DNA from: Stigmatella aurantiaca
GTDB lineage: Bacteria > Myxococcota > Myxococcia > Myxococcales > Myxococcaceae
Reading direction: 5' to 3'
NCBI RefSeq assembly: GCF_900109545.1
Contig: NZ_FOAP01000020.1
Span: 62,001-126,000 of the forward strand
Length of the DNA: 64,000 bases
A model generated the notes under the pieces. The model did no database searches. It had not been told where the DNA came from and saw only the letters and a program-made list of their open reading frames with translations. Positions 1 to 8,178 of the stretch are shown here, piece after piece. The translations under genes and the position numbers were made by a program. Each line of letters opens with the position of its first letter. The stretch's first letter is position 1.

Positions 1-563
1 CCCAGGGGCTGCGCAACACCATCGGCTTCGGCTGGCAGCCGCAGACGGGCGAGTTCTGGGGCTTCGACCATGGCAGTGACCACCGGGGCGACGACATTCC
101 CCCCGAGGAGCTCAACCGGCTGCTGCCGGGCAAGGACTACGGCTGGCCCTACGCGTACGGGAAGCGGAACGAGGACCCGGTCATCGACAAGCCCAAGAAC
201 ATGACCAAGCAGGAGTACGCCCAGCGCTCCGAGCCCTCGGTGCTGGAGTACCAGGCGCACAGCGCCCCCATCGGCATGGTGTTCTACACGGGCACCCAGT
301 TCCCCCCTGAGTTCCAGGGGGATGCCTTCGTCGCCATGCGCGGCTCCTGGAACCGCAAGCCCGCCACGGGCTACAAGCTGGTACGCGTCCACTTCGAGAG
401 CGGGCAGCCCACGGGCTTCAGCGACGTCGTCTCGGGCTTCCTGCTCGAGGGCGGACGCGCCCACTTCGCCCGGTTGGCTGGGGTGGCGCAGGCAAAGGAC
501 GGCTCGGTGCTCCTGGGGGATGACACCGGCGGCGTCATCTACCGGGTGTCCTACCGGCCGTAG
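1..563 (+). CDS. PQQ-dependent sugar (glucose/sorbosone) dehydrogenase, C-terminal part
   Basis: The reading frame is open from the window edge, so the start lies upstream and only about 187 residues are visible. The fragment contains GLRNTIGFGW, FDHGSDHRGDD and DYGWPYAYG, which resemble the metal- and PQQ-binding loops of soluble glucose/sorbosone dehydrogenase beta-propellers. Proteins of this family oxidise sugars in the periplasm, but the substrate cannot be told here. A Met at 201 is internal, not the start. A C-rich/G-rich inverted repeat follows the stop. Confidence 0.75.
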   Translation, partial: QGLRNTIGFGWQPQTGEFWGFDHGSDHRGDDIPPEELNRLLPGKDYGWPYAYGKRNEDPVIDKPKNMTKQEYAQRSEPSVLEYQAHSAPIGMVFYTGTQFPPEFQGDAFVAMRGSWNRKPATGYKLVRVHFESGQPTGFSDVVSGFLLEGGRAHFARLAGVAQAKDGSVLLGDDTGGVIYRVSYRP

Positions 564-580
564 CCCCCCTGCCCCGGGGG
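564..580 (+). terminator. possible stem-loop after the dehydrogenase gene
   Basis: A C-run (564-569) and a G-run (576-580) directly after the stop can form a short GC stem. No T-tract follows, so this is a weak terminator candidate. Confidence 0.3.
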
Positions 581-672
581 ATTGGACCCAGAAGCGATTG
601 TCTGCTGGCGGAAAAGTCGTGTTAGGGAGAAACAGAGGGCCTGGACCACACTGTTAGCGTCCAGGGCCCGCC

Positions 673-3270
673 ATGAAAGCCACCGAACCGCGCCTGCCAG
701 AGATGGACATTTCCACTCCCCTCCCCGGGGAGCTGATGGGTGAGGGCGCCGCGAGCGAGACGTTCCGGCTGCTGGCCGAGACCATTCCCCAGATGGTGTG
801 GACCACCCGGCCGGACGGGTACTTCGACTTCTACAACCAGCGCTGGTACGGCTACACCGGCCTGACGCCCGGCGAGTCCCACGGTGAGGGCTGGCAAGGG
901 CCCTTCCATCCGGACGACTTGCCGGAGGCGCTCCGGCGCTGGCAGCACTCGCTGCGCACCGGCGAGACGTACGAGGCGGAGTACCGGTGCCGCCGCCGCG
1001 ATGGCGTCTACCGCTGGTTCCTGGGCCGGGCCTCCCCGGTGCGGGATGGCACCGGGCGCATCCTCCGGTGGTTCGGCACCTGCACGGACATCGACGACCA
1101 GAAGCGCGCCACGGAGTCGATGCGCTTCCTGGCCGAGGCCAGCTCGCTGCTCTCCTCCGCGCTGGACCCCGAGGTGACGCTGGAGGCGCTGGCCCAGCTC
1201 GTGGTGCCGCGCCTGGCGGACTGGTGCTCCATCGAGCTGTCCCAGCCCGATGGCACCCTGCGCCAGGTCAGCGTCGCCCACGTGGACCCCGCCAAGGTGC
1301 GCCTCGCCCAGGAGATGCGGCGGCGCTATCCCAGCTCGCCGCAGGACACCCAGGGCGCCATCCACGTGGCCCGCACGGGCATCCCGGAGTTCGCCCCGGA
1401 GGTCACCGACGAGATGCTGGTGGCGGGCGCCCGCGACGCCGAGCACCTGCGCCTGCTCCGGGAGCTGGGCCTGCGCTCGGCCATGTCGGTGCCGCTCACC
1501 GCCCGGGGCCGCACGCTGGGGGCCATGGTGCTCGTCAACGCCGAGTCCCACCGCCTCTTCACCTTCGAGGACCTGGCCCTGGCCGGCCAGCTCGCCGCCC
1601 GCGCCGCCCTGGCGGTGGACAACGCCCAGTTCTACGAGGAGGCGCTCCTCGCCGAGCAGCGCTTCCGCTCGCTCATCGCCGCCACCGCCCAGGCGGTGTG
1701 GGTGACGGCCCCGGATGGCACCGTGATGGAGGACTCCGTCTCCTGGCGCGCCCTCACGGGACAGACGTACGAGGAGTGGCGGGGCAGCGGCTGGCTGGAT
1801 GCGGTGCATCCGGATGACCGCGAGCGCATCGGCGTGGTCTGGCGCGAGTGCATGACGCAGCGGCGCATCTATGAGGTGGAGTACCTCATCCGCAGGCCGG
1901 ATGGGCGCTACACCCCGACGCTCGCGCGCGCGGTGCCCGTGCTCAGACCGGATGGGACCATCCGCGAGTGGATCGGCACCCACACGGACCTGGAGGCCCA
2001 GCGCGAGGCCGAGGCCGCCGCCCGGCGCCACGAGGCCGAGGCCGCCGCCCGGCGCCACGAGGCCCTGCGCGCCGATATCAGCGCGGCGCTCGCGCAGCCC
2101 GGCTCCTCGCTGCAGGTGCTCCAGGGCGCCTGTGAGGCGCTGGTGCGGCACCTGGGGGTGGCCCGGGCCCGGGTCTGGCTGCAGGACCGGGAGGATGCGC
2201 TGCTCCACCCGCGGGTCAGCGCGGGGCAGGGGGCCGTCCAGGAGGAGCCCGCGCCGCTGGCGCTGGGGCACACGCCCATCGGGCGCATCGCCCAGTCGCG
2301 CAAGCCCTGGGTGGTGCACGATGTGCGGCACGCCTCCAGCCTGGAGCTCGCCGGGCTGAGCCTGCCCCAGGAGAAGGTGTCCTTCGCCGGCTATCCGCTG
2401 GTGCTGGGCGAGCAGCTCATCGGCGTGCTGGCCCTGTCCAGCACCCAGCCGCTCAGCCGGGACATCGTGGATGTGCTCGCCGCGGTGGCGGAGATCATCA
2501 CCCAGGGCGTGGAGCGCCGCCGCGCGGAGGAGGCGCTGCGGCTGCACGCCCAGGAGCTGGCGCGCTCCAACGAGGAGCTGCAGCAGTTCGCCTACGTGGC
2601 CTCGCATGACCTGCAGGAGCCCCTGCGCATGGTGGCCAGCTACACCCAGCTGATCGGCCGGCGCTACCGGGGCAAGCTGGACGCGGACGCGGACGAGTTC
2701 ATCCGCTACGCGGTGGACGGGGTGAACCGCATGCAGCGGCTCATCCAGGACCTGCTGGCGTACTCGCGCGTGGGCACCCGGGGCCGGGAGTTCAAGCCGT
2801 GCGAGATGCTCCAGCCGCTGGAGCGCGCCCAGGAGAACCTCCGGGCCATGCTCCAGGAGACGGGCGGCGCGGTGGAGGTGGAGGGCCGCCTGCCCACGGT
2901 GCTCGCGGACGAGTCCCAGCTCGTGCAGCTCTTCCAGAACCTGGTGGGCAACGCGCTGAAGTTCCACGGCCCCACCCCGCCCCGGGTGGTGGTGCGCGCC
3001 GAGCCGCAGGGCGCCGAGGGCTGGCGCTTCACGGTGAAGGACAACGGGCTGGGCATCGATGCGCAGTACTTCGAGCGCATCTTCATCATCTTCCAGCGCC
3101 TGCATGGCCGCGAGGAGTACCCGGGCACCGGCATCGGGCTGGCCATCTGCAAGAAGATCGTCGAACGTCACGGAGGACGCATCGGCGTGGAGTCGCGGCC
3201 CGGCGAGGGCTCCACGTTCTGGTTTACCCTGCCGGCAGCGCCCCCCTCTTCCCAGGGTTCCCCGTCATGA
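673..3270 (+). CDS. PAS/GAF multidomain sensor histidine kinase
   Basis: The 865-residue kinase has no membrane segment, so it is probably cytoplasmic. Order: PAS (about 28-150), GAF (about 150-320), PAS (about 330-450), a charged linker, GAF (about 465-620), HisKA with SHDLQEPL (phospho-acceptor His645), and HATPase_c with the N-box near 752 and DNGLGID and [12 protein letters not shown]-boxes. The domain pattern resembles phytochrome-like and bacteriophytochrome-associated kinases, but neither GAF shows an obvious chromophore Cys. The stop overlaps the start of a receiver gene by four bases, so that receiver is the likely partner. The start has no strong Shine-Dalgarno. The input signal is unknown. 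Confidence 0.9.
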   Translation: MKATEPRLPEMDISTPLPGELMGEGAASETFRLLAETIPQMVWTTRPDGYFDFYNQRWYGYTGLTPGESHGEGWQGPFHPDDLPEALRRWQHSLRTGETYEAEYRCRRRDGVYRWFLGRASPVRDGTGRILRWFGTCTDIDDQKRATESMRFLAEASSLLSSALDPEVTLEALAQLVVPRLADWCSIELSQPDGTLRQVSVAHVDPAKVRLAQEMRRRYPSSPQDTQGAIHVARTGIPEFAPEVTDEMLVAGARDAEHLRLLRELGLRSAMSVPLTARGRTLGAMVLVNAESHRLFTFEDLALAGQLAARAALAVDNAQFYEEALLAEQRFRSLIAATAQAVWVTAPDGTVMEDSVSWRALTGQTYEEWRGSGWLDAVHPDDRERIGVVWRECMTQRRIYEVEYLIRRPDGRYTPTLARAVPVLRPDGTIREWIGTHTDLEAQREAEAAARRHEAEAAARRHEALRADISAALAQPGSSLQVLQGACEALVRHLGVARARVWLQDREDALLHPRVSAGQGAVQEEPAPLALGHTPIGRIAQSRKPWVVHDVRHASSLELAGLSLPQEKVSFAGYPLVLGEQLIGVLALSSTQPLSRDIVDVLAAVAEIITQGVERRRAEEALRLHAQELARSNEELQQFAYVASHDLQEPLRMVASYTQLIGRRYRGKLDADADEFIRYAVDGVNRMQRLIQDLLAYSRVGTRGREFKPCEMLQPLERAQENLRAMLQETGGAVEVEGRLPTVLADESQLVQLFQNLVGNALKFHGPTPPRVVVRAEPQGAEGWRFTVKDNGLGIDAQYFERIFIIFQRLHGREEYPGTGIGLAICKKIVERHGGRIGVESRPGEGSTFWFTLPAAPPSSQGSPS
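2009..2062 (+). repeat. 27-bp in-frame tandem duplication inside the kinase linker
   Basis: The bases coding AEAAARRHE-type residues occur twice in immediate succession in the linker between the second PAS and second GAF domains. The duplication is in frame and adds nine residues to a helical signalling linker. Confidence 0.7.
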
Positions 3271-3716
3271 CGAGCGAAGACACCGGCAGGCCCATCGAGA
3301 TTCTCCTGGTGGAGGACAACCCCGGAGACGTGCGGCTGACCATCGAGGCCCTCAAGGAGGGCAAGGTGCGCAACAACCTCTCCGTGGCGCGCGATGGGGT
3401 GGAGGCGCTCGCGTTCCTGCGGCGCGAGGGGCCTCACGCGAAGGCCTCGCGTCCGGACCTCATCCTCCTGGACCTGAACCTGCCCAAGAAGGACGGGCGC
3501 GAGGTGCTGGAGGAAATCAAGAAGGACGCGGTGCTGCGGCGCATCCCCGTGGTGGTGCTCACCACCTCCAAGGCGGAGGAGGACATCCTGCGCACCTACG
3601 ACTTGCACGCCAACTGCTACATCAACAAGCCGGTGGACCTGGAGCAGTTCATCTCCGTCGTCCGGTCCATCGATGATTTCTGGCTGTCGGTGGTGCGGCT
3701 GCCCTCGAAGGTCTGA
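3267..3716 (+). CDS. single-domain response regulator (Rcp1-like receiver)
   Basis: The protein is 149 residues and is a receiver domain only. The acidic pair is E16/D17, the phospho-acceptor is Asp69 in LILLDLNLP, and the conserved Lys is in INKPVD. The pattern [10 protein letters not shown] is typical of Rcp1-type receivers that pair with PAS/GAF or phytochrome kinases. The ATG overlaps the kinase stop (ATGA), and its TGA shares one base with the next ATG, so all three genes are probably translationally coupled. With no output domain it likely passes phosphate on, perhaps to the hybrid protein downstream. Confidence 0.92.
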   Translation: MTSEDTGRPIEILLVEDNPGDVRLTIEALKEGKVRNNLSVARDGVEALAFLRREGPHAKASRPDLILLDLNLPKKDGREVLEEIKKDAVLRRIPVVVLTTSKAEEDILRTYDLHANCYINKPVDLEQFISVVRSIDDFWLSVVRLPSKV

Positions 3717-4843
3717 TGGCGATGAGCGGCGAGGAACGTCCGATGCGTCTGTTGCTGGTGGAGGACAACGCCGGCGATGCGCGCCTCATTCAGGAAGAGC
3801 TCAAGGATGTAGAAGCCGCGCGCTTCAACGTGCTGCACGTGGAACGGATGGTCCAGGCCGAGAAGGCCCTCATGGAGCAGTTGGCGGACGTGGTGCTGCT
3901 GGACTTGTCCCTGCCGGACGGGCACGGGCTGGGGAACATCTCGCGCCTGCTCCAGGCGGGGCCCACGGTGCCGCTGGTGGTGCTCACCGGCACGGACGAC
4001 GAGCGGCTGGCGGTGCAGGCCGTCCACCAGGGCGCCCAGGACTACCTGGTGAAGGGCCAGGTGACGGGGCCGCTCCTGGTGCGCGCGCTGCGCTATGCCA
4101 TCGAGCGCAAGCGCGTGGAGGAGGGGCTCAAGCGCGAGGAGGCCCAGCGCCAGACGGCGCTCTTCCGCGAGCAGTTCCTGGCCATCCTCGGCCACGACCT
4201 GCGCAACCCCCTGCAGGCCATCTCCGGCAACGCGGACCTGCTCCTGCGCTACGGGGGGCTCGCCGAGCCGCAGCGCAAGGCCGTCAACCGCATCTCCATC
4301 TCCGCCGAGCGCATGGCGCGGATGATCAACGACGTGCTGGACTTCACCCGGGCGCGGCTGGGCGGGGGCTACCCGGTGACGCGCGCGCGGGTGAATCTGC
4401 ACGATGTGCTGCGGCAGGTGGTGGAGGAGCTGGAGGTGGCGCACGCGCAGCGGAACTTCGAGCTGAGCCTGTCGGGCAACGGCTGGGGCGAGTGGGACGC
4501 GGACAGCATCGCCCAGGCGGCCTCCAACCTGGTGGGCAACGCGGTGCAGTACTCCCCGGAGAACACCCCGGTGTCGGTGGCCGTGCGGGACGAGGGGGAG
4601 GGCATCCGGGTGGAGGTCCACAACGAGGGTGCGCCCATCCCGGAGGAGCGGCTGCCGTACGTGTTTGATCCGTTCGTCCGCGGCACCGAAGGGGCGAGCA
4701 AGGCGCGCACGGGGCTGGGGCTGGGGCTCTACATCACCCACGAAATCGTCCGGGCCCACGCGGGCACCCTGCGCGTGACGTCCACCGCCGCCGAGGGCAC
4801 CCGCTTCTCGATGTCCCTGCCCCGGGCGGCCCCGTCCGCCTGA
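3716..4843 (+). CDS. hybrid receiver - histidine kinase
   Basis: The 375-residue protein has an N-terminal receiver (about 10-125, LLLVEDNAGD, acceptor Asp63 in VVLLDLSLP, Lys in YLVKGQ) followed by a coiled helix, HisKA (LGHDLRNPL, His160) and HATPase_c (about 255-370 with GLGLGLYITHE). A receiver in front of a kinase suggests phosphorylation-controlled kinase activity. It is the third gene of the overlapping set. Together they supply two kinase His residues and two receiver Asp residues, but no DNA-binding output, so the final target lies elsewhere. Confidence 0.9.
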   Translation: MAMSGEERPMRLLLVEDNAGDARLIQEELKDVEAARFNVLHVERMVQAEKALMEQLADVVLLDLSLPDGHGLGNISRLLQAGPTVPLVVLTGTDDERLAVQAVHQGAQDYLVKGQVTGPLLVRALRYAIERKRVEEGLKREEAQRQTALFREQFLAILGHDLRNPLQAISGNADLLLRYGGLAEPQRKAVNRISISAERMARMINDVLDFTRARLGGGYPVTRARVNLHDVLRQVVEELEVAHAQRNFELSLSGNGWGEWDADSIAQAASNLVGNAVQYSPENTPVSVAVRDEGEGIRVEVHNEGAPIPEERLPYVFDPFVRGTEGASKARTGLGLGLYITHEIVRAHAGTLRVTSTAAEGTRFSMSLPRAAPSA

Positions 4844-4973
4844 GCGCGGCGAGCGCCCGGCCGGGGGGCAGGCAGGGGAGCATCCAGAGGGCAGGCGCCG
4901 TCCGGCCCGGGGATGACCATGTTGGGGACAACGGGGATCACGGAGATCCTCCTCTCTTGAACGGGGTCACGGC

Positions 4974-5171
4974 ATGATCATCATGGGTCTGGTGGTCTTC
5001 AGCTTCCTCCTCCTCATGGCCGTTCTGCTGGTCACCATCCTCTTTGGTGCCGCGGCGCGGGAGTCGGAGAAGGACATGCAGCTGCGCACCGAGCTGGCAC
5101 GCCTGGATGCGCAGAAGTCCAACGTCAGCCTCACGGACGAGCCGTACCGGGACCCCACCGTCCCGGTGTAA
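4974..5171 (+). CDS. small single-pass membrane protein
   Basis: The 65-residue ORF has one hydrophobic segment at residues 1-28 followed by a charged helix (about 29-48) and a short tail. No family is recognised. A second ATG at 4983 could be the start. It lies 130 bp after the kinase operon and converges on the FRG gene, with a bidirectional hairpin between. Confidence 0.6.
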   Translation: MIIMGLVVFSFLLLMAVLLVTILFGAAARESEKDMQLRTELARLDAQKSNVSLTDEPYRDPTVPV

Positions 5172-5180
5172 GGCCCCGGG

Positions 5181-5214
5181 GGCGCCTCTCCGGGAGCACG
5201 TCCCGGGGAGCGCC
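5181..5214. terminator. bidirectional stem-loop between convergent genes
   Basis: Arms at 5181-5195 and 5201-5214 are near-perfect inverted repeats around a five-base loop, in the 48-bp gap between convergent stops. There is no T-tract, as is common in very GC-rich genomes. Confidence 0.55.
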
Positions 5215-5219
5215 GCCGC

Positions 5220-6011
5220 CTAGCGGGGCCGGGGGCTGTAGTAGCGCCGCAGCCAGCGGCACAGCCCATCCAGGCCCGGCATGAGCACGCGCTCGGTGAC
5301 GTTGATCTGATCCAGCTTGTCCCGCACTTCCCACTTGAGGGCGGCGGGGATGATGAGCCGGCGCACGCCGCGCTCCTGCTTCTCCAGGAACGTGTCCAGC
5401 CGGAGCTGGGGGCCGTTCATCACCGAGAAGAGCGCGAACTGGTTCACGATGCGCTCATCCAGCGAGGGCGGCTCGAGGAAGAGCACGAAGGGGTGCTGCG
5501 CCAGCCGGTCGAAGGAGGCCAGGTCCCCCGCGCCTTCCGCGAGCATGTCGGCGGTGAAGACGTCCGCGCCCTCGGTGCGAAGCTGCGCCTGGAGCGGCTC
5601 GGGCAGCAGCCGGTTCGTCTCGTGGTAGTCCACGCACCACATGGCCCCATCCACCTTGTGGAAGTCAGGGTTCTCCGTGATGAAGTGGAGCGCGACGTAG
5701 GGGCTGAACGTCCAGTCCAGCAGCCGGGTCGGCAGCCCGTGGTGCTGGGCCAGGGCCAGCCAGTCCCAGACGCTCTCACACGCCGGGGCGAAGTGGCCGC
5801 GCGCATACTTGCGGAAGGCGCGCAGCAGGCCCCGCTCGTGGTCCGCGAAGGAGCCCTGGTCCCGGTTGAGCGAGGTGGACAGGTCGTGGTTCTCGTCCGG
5901 CACGCCCCGGAAGGCGAAGCGGGACCGGAAGCGCCCGATGGACTCGTTCCACGACTCGGCGAACAGGGCCTCTTGCAGTTCCGTCCAGTTCTTGACCCGG
6001 TGCTCTTTCAT
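5220..6011 (-). CDS. FRG domain protein
   Basis: The 263-residue protein shows the FRG signature: an N-terminal helix, then F-RG (RFAFRGVPD), a helical region with HHGLPTRLLDWT, and a later segment with FLEPP and QFALFSVMNGP. The FRG domain is named after that F-R-G motif and its biochemical role is not established. The frame is open to 6215, but the Met at 6011 overlaps the stop of the upstream HD-like gene (ATGA), so it is chosen. The two genes are surely co-translated. No signal peptide or membrane segment is seen. Confidence 0.8.
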   Translation of the reverse strand: MKEHRVKNWTELQEALFAESWNESIGRFRSRFAFRGVPDENHDLSTSLNRDQGSFADHERGLLRAFRKYARGHFAPACESVWDWLALAQHHGLPTRLLDWTFSPYVALHFITENPDFHKVDGAMWCVDYHETNRLLPEPLQAQLRTEGADVFTADMLAEGAGDLASFDRLAQHPFVLFLEPPSLDERIVNQFALFSVMNGPQLRLDTFLEKQERGVRRLIIPAALKWEVRDKLDQINVTERVLMPGLDGLCRWLRRYYSPRPR

Positions 6012-6784
6012 GACGCGAACGGCAGCAGGGGCCGGGTGCCGGGAAGCCACTTCGGCGCTCCCCGCCAGCACCGGTGCGCGGGGCCGAAGTGCTGCCGGAA
6101 CCCCTCGGTGCTGAGCGAGAGGAACGACAGGCCATCGGCCTCTTCGAGCAACGCCTGCCGCCGGCCGCGCGGGGAGGACTCCGGGGCGCGCAGCAGCTCC
6201 CGGACGGCCTCGCACGTGGCCGCGTCCAACCCGGCCTCTGTCAGCAGCGCGTGCGTCTGCTCCCCGGCGCCCGGCTCCGGCACGTCGAGGTCATGAAAGA
6301 GGGCCGCCAACTGGGTGGCCAGGTCCGCCTGGGGCTCCAGCCACAGCACCCACTGCCAGGTGTCCAGCGCGTGCTGGTAGCGGGCACACGCCTGCGGCTG
6401 GTCCAGCGCGTACTGGGCGCGGTGCCGCTCCAGCAGGTGGTCGAACAGCGAGCCGGCGGAGTCCGCGTTGCGCTGGCCGACGAGCCCCTGGTAGCGGGTG
6501 AGGATCTCCAGCGCGCTCCGCGCGAGCCCCGCCTCCTCCGTGCCCACCAGGTGCAGGGCCAGCCGCTCCATGCCCGCGGCGGTGAAGACCCGCGGATCCC
6601 ACGTGAAGGGATCAAACCCCGGGGCCCGCCACTCCTCCACCTCCAGGCGCAGCACCTGGGCGCCTTCGCCCGAGGCCAGCGCCTGGACGGCGACGGCCGG
6701 AAACCGGGCGGCCAGCTCGGCCCAGCCCCGCTCGGCCTTCAGTGCTTCCACATCGAGTTCGGACAGCAGCAATTGGCGCAGCAT
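6008..6784 (-). CDS. HD-domain-like protein of unknown function
   Basis: The 258-residue protein has a possible metal-dependent HD arrangement: His in YQHALDTW, HD in ALFHDLDVPE, a His in THALLTEAG and an Asp in EEADGLSFLS. Spacing fits an HD phosphohydrolase, but the match is by eye and the substrate unknown. A strong GGAGG-type ribosome site precedes the ATG. It overlaps the downstream FRG gene by four bases, so the two products probably act together. Confidence 0.6.
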   Translation of the reverse strand: MLRQLLLSELDVEALKAERGWAELAARFPAVAVQALASGEGAQVLRLEVEEWRAPGFDPFTWDPRVFTAAGMERLALHLVGTEEAGLARSALEILTRYQGLVGQRNADSAGSLFDHLLERHRAQYALDQPQACARYQHALDTWQWVLWLEPQADLATQLAALFHDLDVPEPGAGEQTHALLTEAGLDAATCEAVRELLRAPESSPRGRRQALLEEADGLSFLSLSTEGFRQHFGPAHRCWRGAPKWLPGTRPLLPFAS

Positions 6785-6957
6785 CCCGCCTCCCTCCAGG
6801 CCCCCCCGATGGGCCCCTCTTGCTCATACTGGGCGTGCCTACTTGTGACTACAACGGACCCTGCTCCGGAGAACGGGGCGAACGTAATGCAGCACACAGG
6901 CAACGCCCGGAACATTGTCCTCCAGGGAGGGGTGGGCGCGGCGGTCCGCCGGTGGGC

Positions 6958-7188
6958 TCAGGGCCGTCCAGTATCCGACGGTTGGTTGAAGGCGTAGGCA
7001 TCCGCGCCGGGGGCCTTGTCGGCCTGCATGAGCGGGCAGCGGGTGCAGGTGAAGCTCTCCCAGTCCTTGCGCACGGCCACGTCCACACAGCCGCTGTAAT
7101 GGCGGCAGTAGACGTTGCGGTGCTCCTCGATTCGATCCGAATGGAGGGACTGGTGAAAAGCGGTGGGCCGCGGTTGAGCGCAGGGCAT
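6958..7188 (-). CDS. small Cys-rich (zinc-binding?) protein
   Basis: The 76-residue protein has a compact block NVYCRHYSGC followed by FTCTRCPLM, so Cys pairs could hold a metal. The pattern looks like conserved myxobacterial miniproteins, whose function I do not know. Its flanks (6785-6957 and 7189-7338) hold no other gene that I can support. Confidence 0.6.
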   Translation of the reverse strand: MPCAQPRPTAFHQSLHSDRIEEHRNVYCRHYSGCVDVAVRKDWESFTCTRCPLMQADKAPGADAYAFNQPSDTGRP

Positions 7189-7338
7189 GTGGCGTCAATC
7201 CAGGAGGTAAGGGGTCGCCCCGTTGAGTACCGACTACAGGCTGTGGGGGAACCTCATTCCCAGGCAGGAAGCCCTGCCGGCCGAGGCCACCGCGCAGCCT
7301 GCATCATGTAATGACGGTGGGGCGGTCCTGCCGCTGGC

Positions 7339-7950
7339 TCACACCCGGGGCGTCGCGCCTGCTCGCAGGACGGCCGCGGCCAGCACCTCGTACGGCTGGC
7401 AGCCCACCACCCGGGCTTCCCCGATGAAGAAGGTGGGGATGCTCTTCACGCCCGTGGCGGCGGCCTCCGCGCGCACGGCATCCACGCGGGCCAGGAAGGC
7501 CGGCGAATCCATCACCGCGCGGGACTCGTCGGGCGGCAGGCCCGCCTGGGCGGCCAGCTGGGCCACGGACTCCGGATCCTCCAGGTCCGCGTTGCGCCGC
7601 CAGTAGGCCTCGGTGGCCACCTGGTGAAAGGGCTCCAGGAGGCCCCGGTCGCGCGCCCACTCGGTCACGGCGAGCACCCGGCGCGTGTTGTTGACCCGCT
7701 CGGGCACCTGCATGTTCTTGAGGCCGAAGCCCTCGGCGAAGCCCTCCACCTGGGCGCGCATGGCGCGGGAGCGGCCCGGGAACAGCCGCTCCATCGTCGT
7801 GCCGCCGGGGGGCGTCTCCGGGTGCAGCTCGAAGCCCCGCCATTCGACTTCCACCGCGTACTCCCGGCGCAGCCGCAAGAGGGTGCTCTGCTCGGCGATG
7901 AAGCAGAACGGGCAAATGATGTCCGAGTACATGCGGATGCGCAGGGTCAT
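7339..7950 (-). CDS. DsbA/FrnE-family thioredoxin-fold oxidoreductase
   Basis: The 203-residue protein begins with a thioredoxin-fold strand and the motif SDIICPFCFI, a CPFC active site, and ends with the cis-Pro region GVKSIPTFFIG, as in FrnE-type DsbA proteins and 2-hydroxychromene-2-carboxylate isomerase relatives. Proteins of this group catalyse thiol-disulfide exchange in the cytoplasm. No signal peptide is present. GGAGAA lies before the ATG at 7950. The frame stays open far upstream on this strand, but that is a high-GC artefact opposite other genes. Confidence 0.85.
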   Translation of the reverse strand: MTLRIRMYSDIICPFCFIAEQSTLLRLRREYAVEVEWRGFELHPETPPGGTTMERLFPGRSRAMRAQVEGFAEGFGLKNMQVPERVNNTRRVLAVTEWARDRGLLEPFHQVATEAYWRRNADLEDPESVAQLAAQAGLPPDESRAVMDSPAFLARVDAVRAEAAATGVKSIPTFFIGEARVVGCQPYEVLAAAVLRAGATPRV

Positions 7951-8178
7951 GCGGTTCTCCGATGGATGAGAGCGCAAGGTGAGGGGGACGGCATCGCGCT
8001 CCGGCCGGCGCTCCAGGCAGGGGCCGCCCTGTGGGGACAGGGACGGGTTGCCTCTGGGGCGCCGAACCTCCAGGGGAGGATTCTTCGCACTGCCAGGCAG
8101 CCGCTGTCTATGCCTACCTGCTGGGACCTGCCGCCGCGGCGCGGACAATTCTTCACCCGGGAGGCACTTTCCCAGAAG

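Noticed and set aside
622-3171. 849-residue minus-strand ORF
   Set aside because: Antisense to the histidine kinase, with no recognisable domain.
7624-8178. Upstream extension of the TPR lipoprotein frame
   Set aside because: It would remove the signal peptide from the N-terminus and overlap the DsbA/FrnE-like gene.
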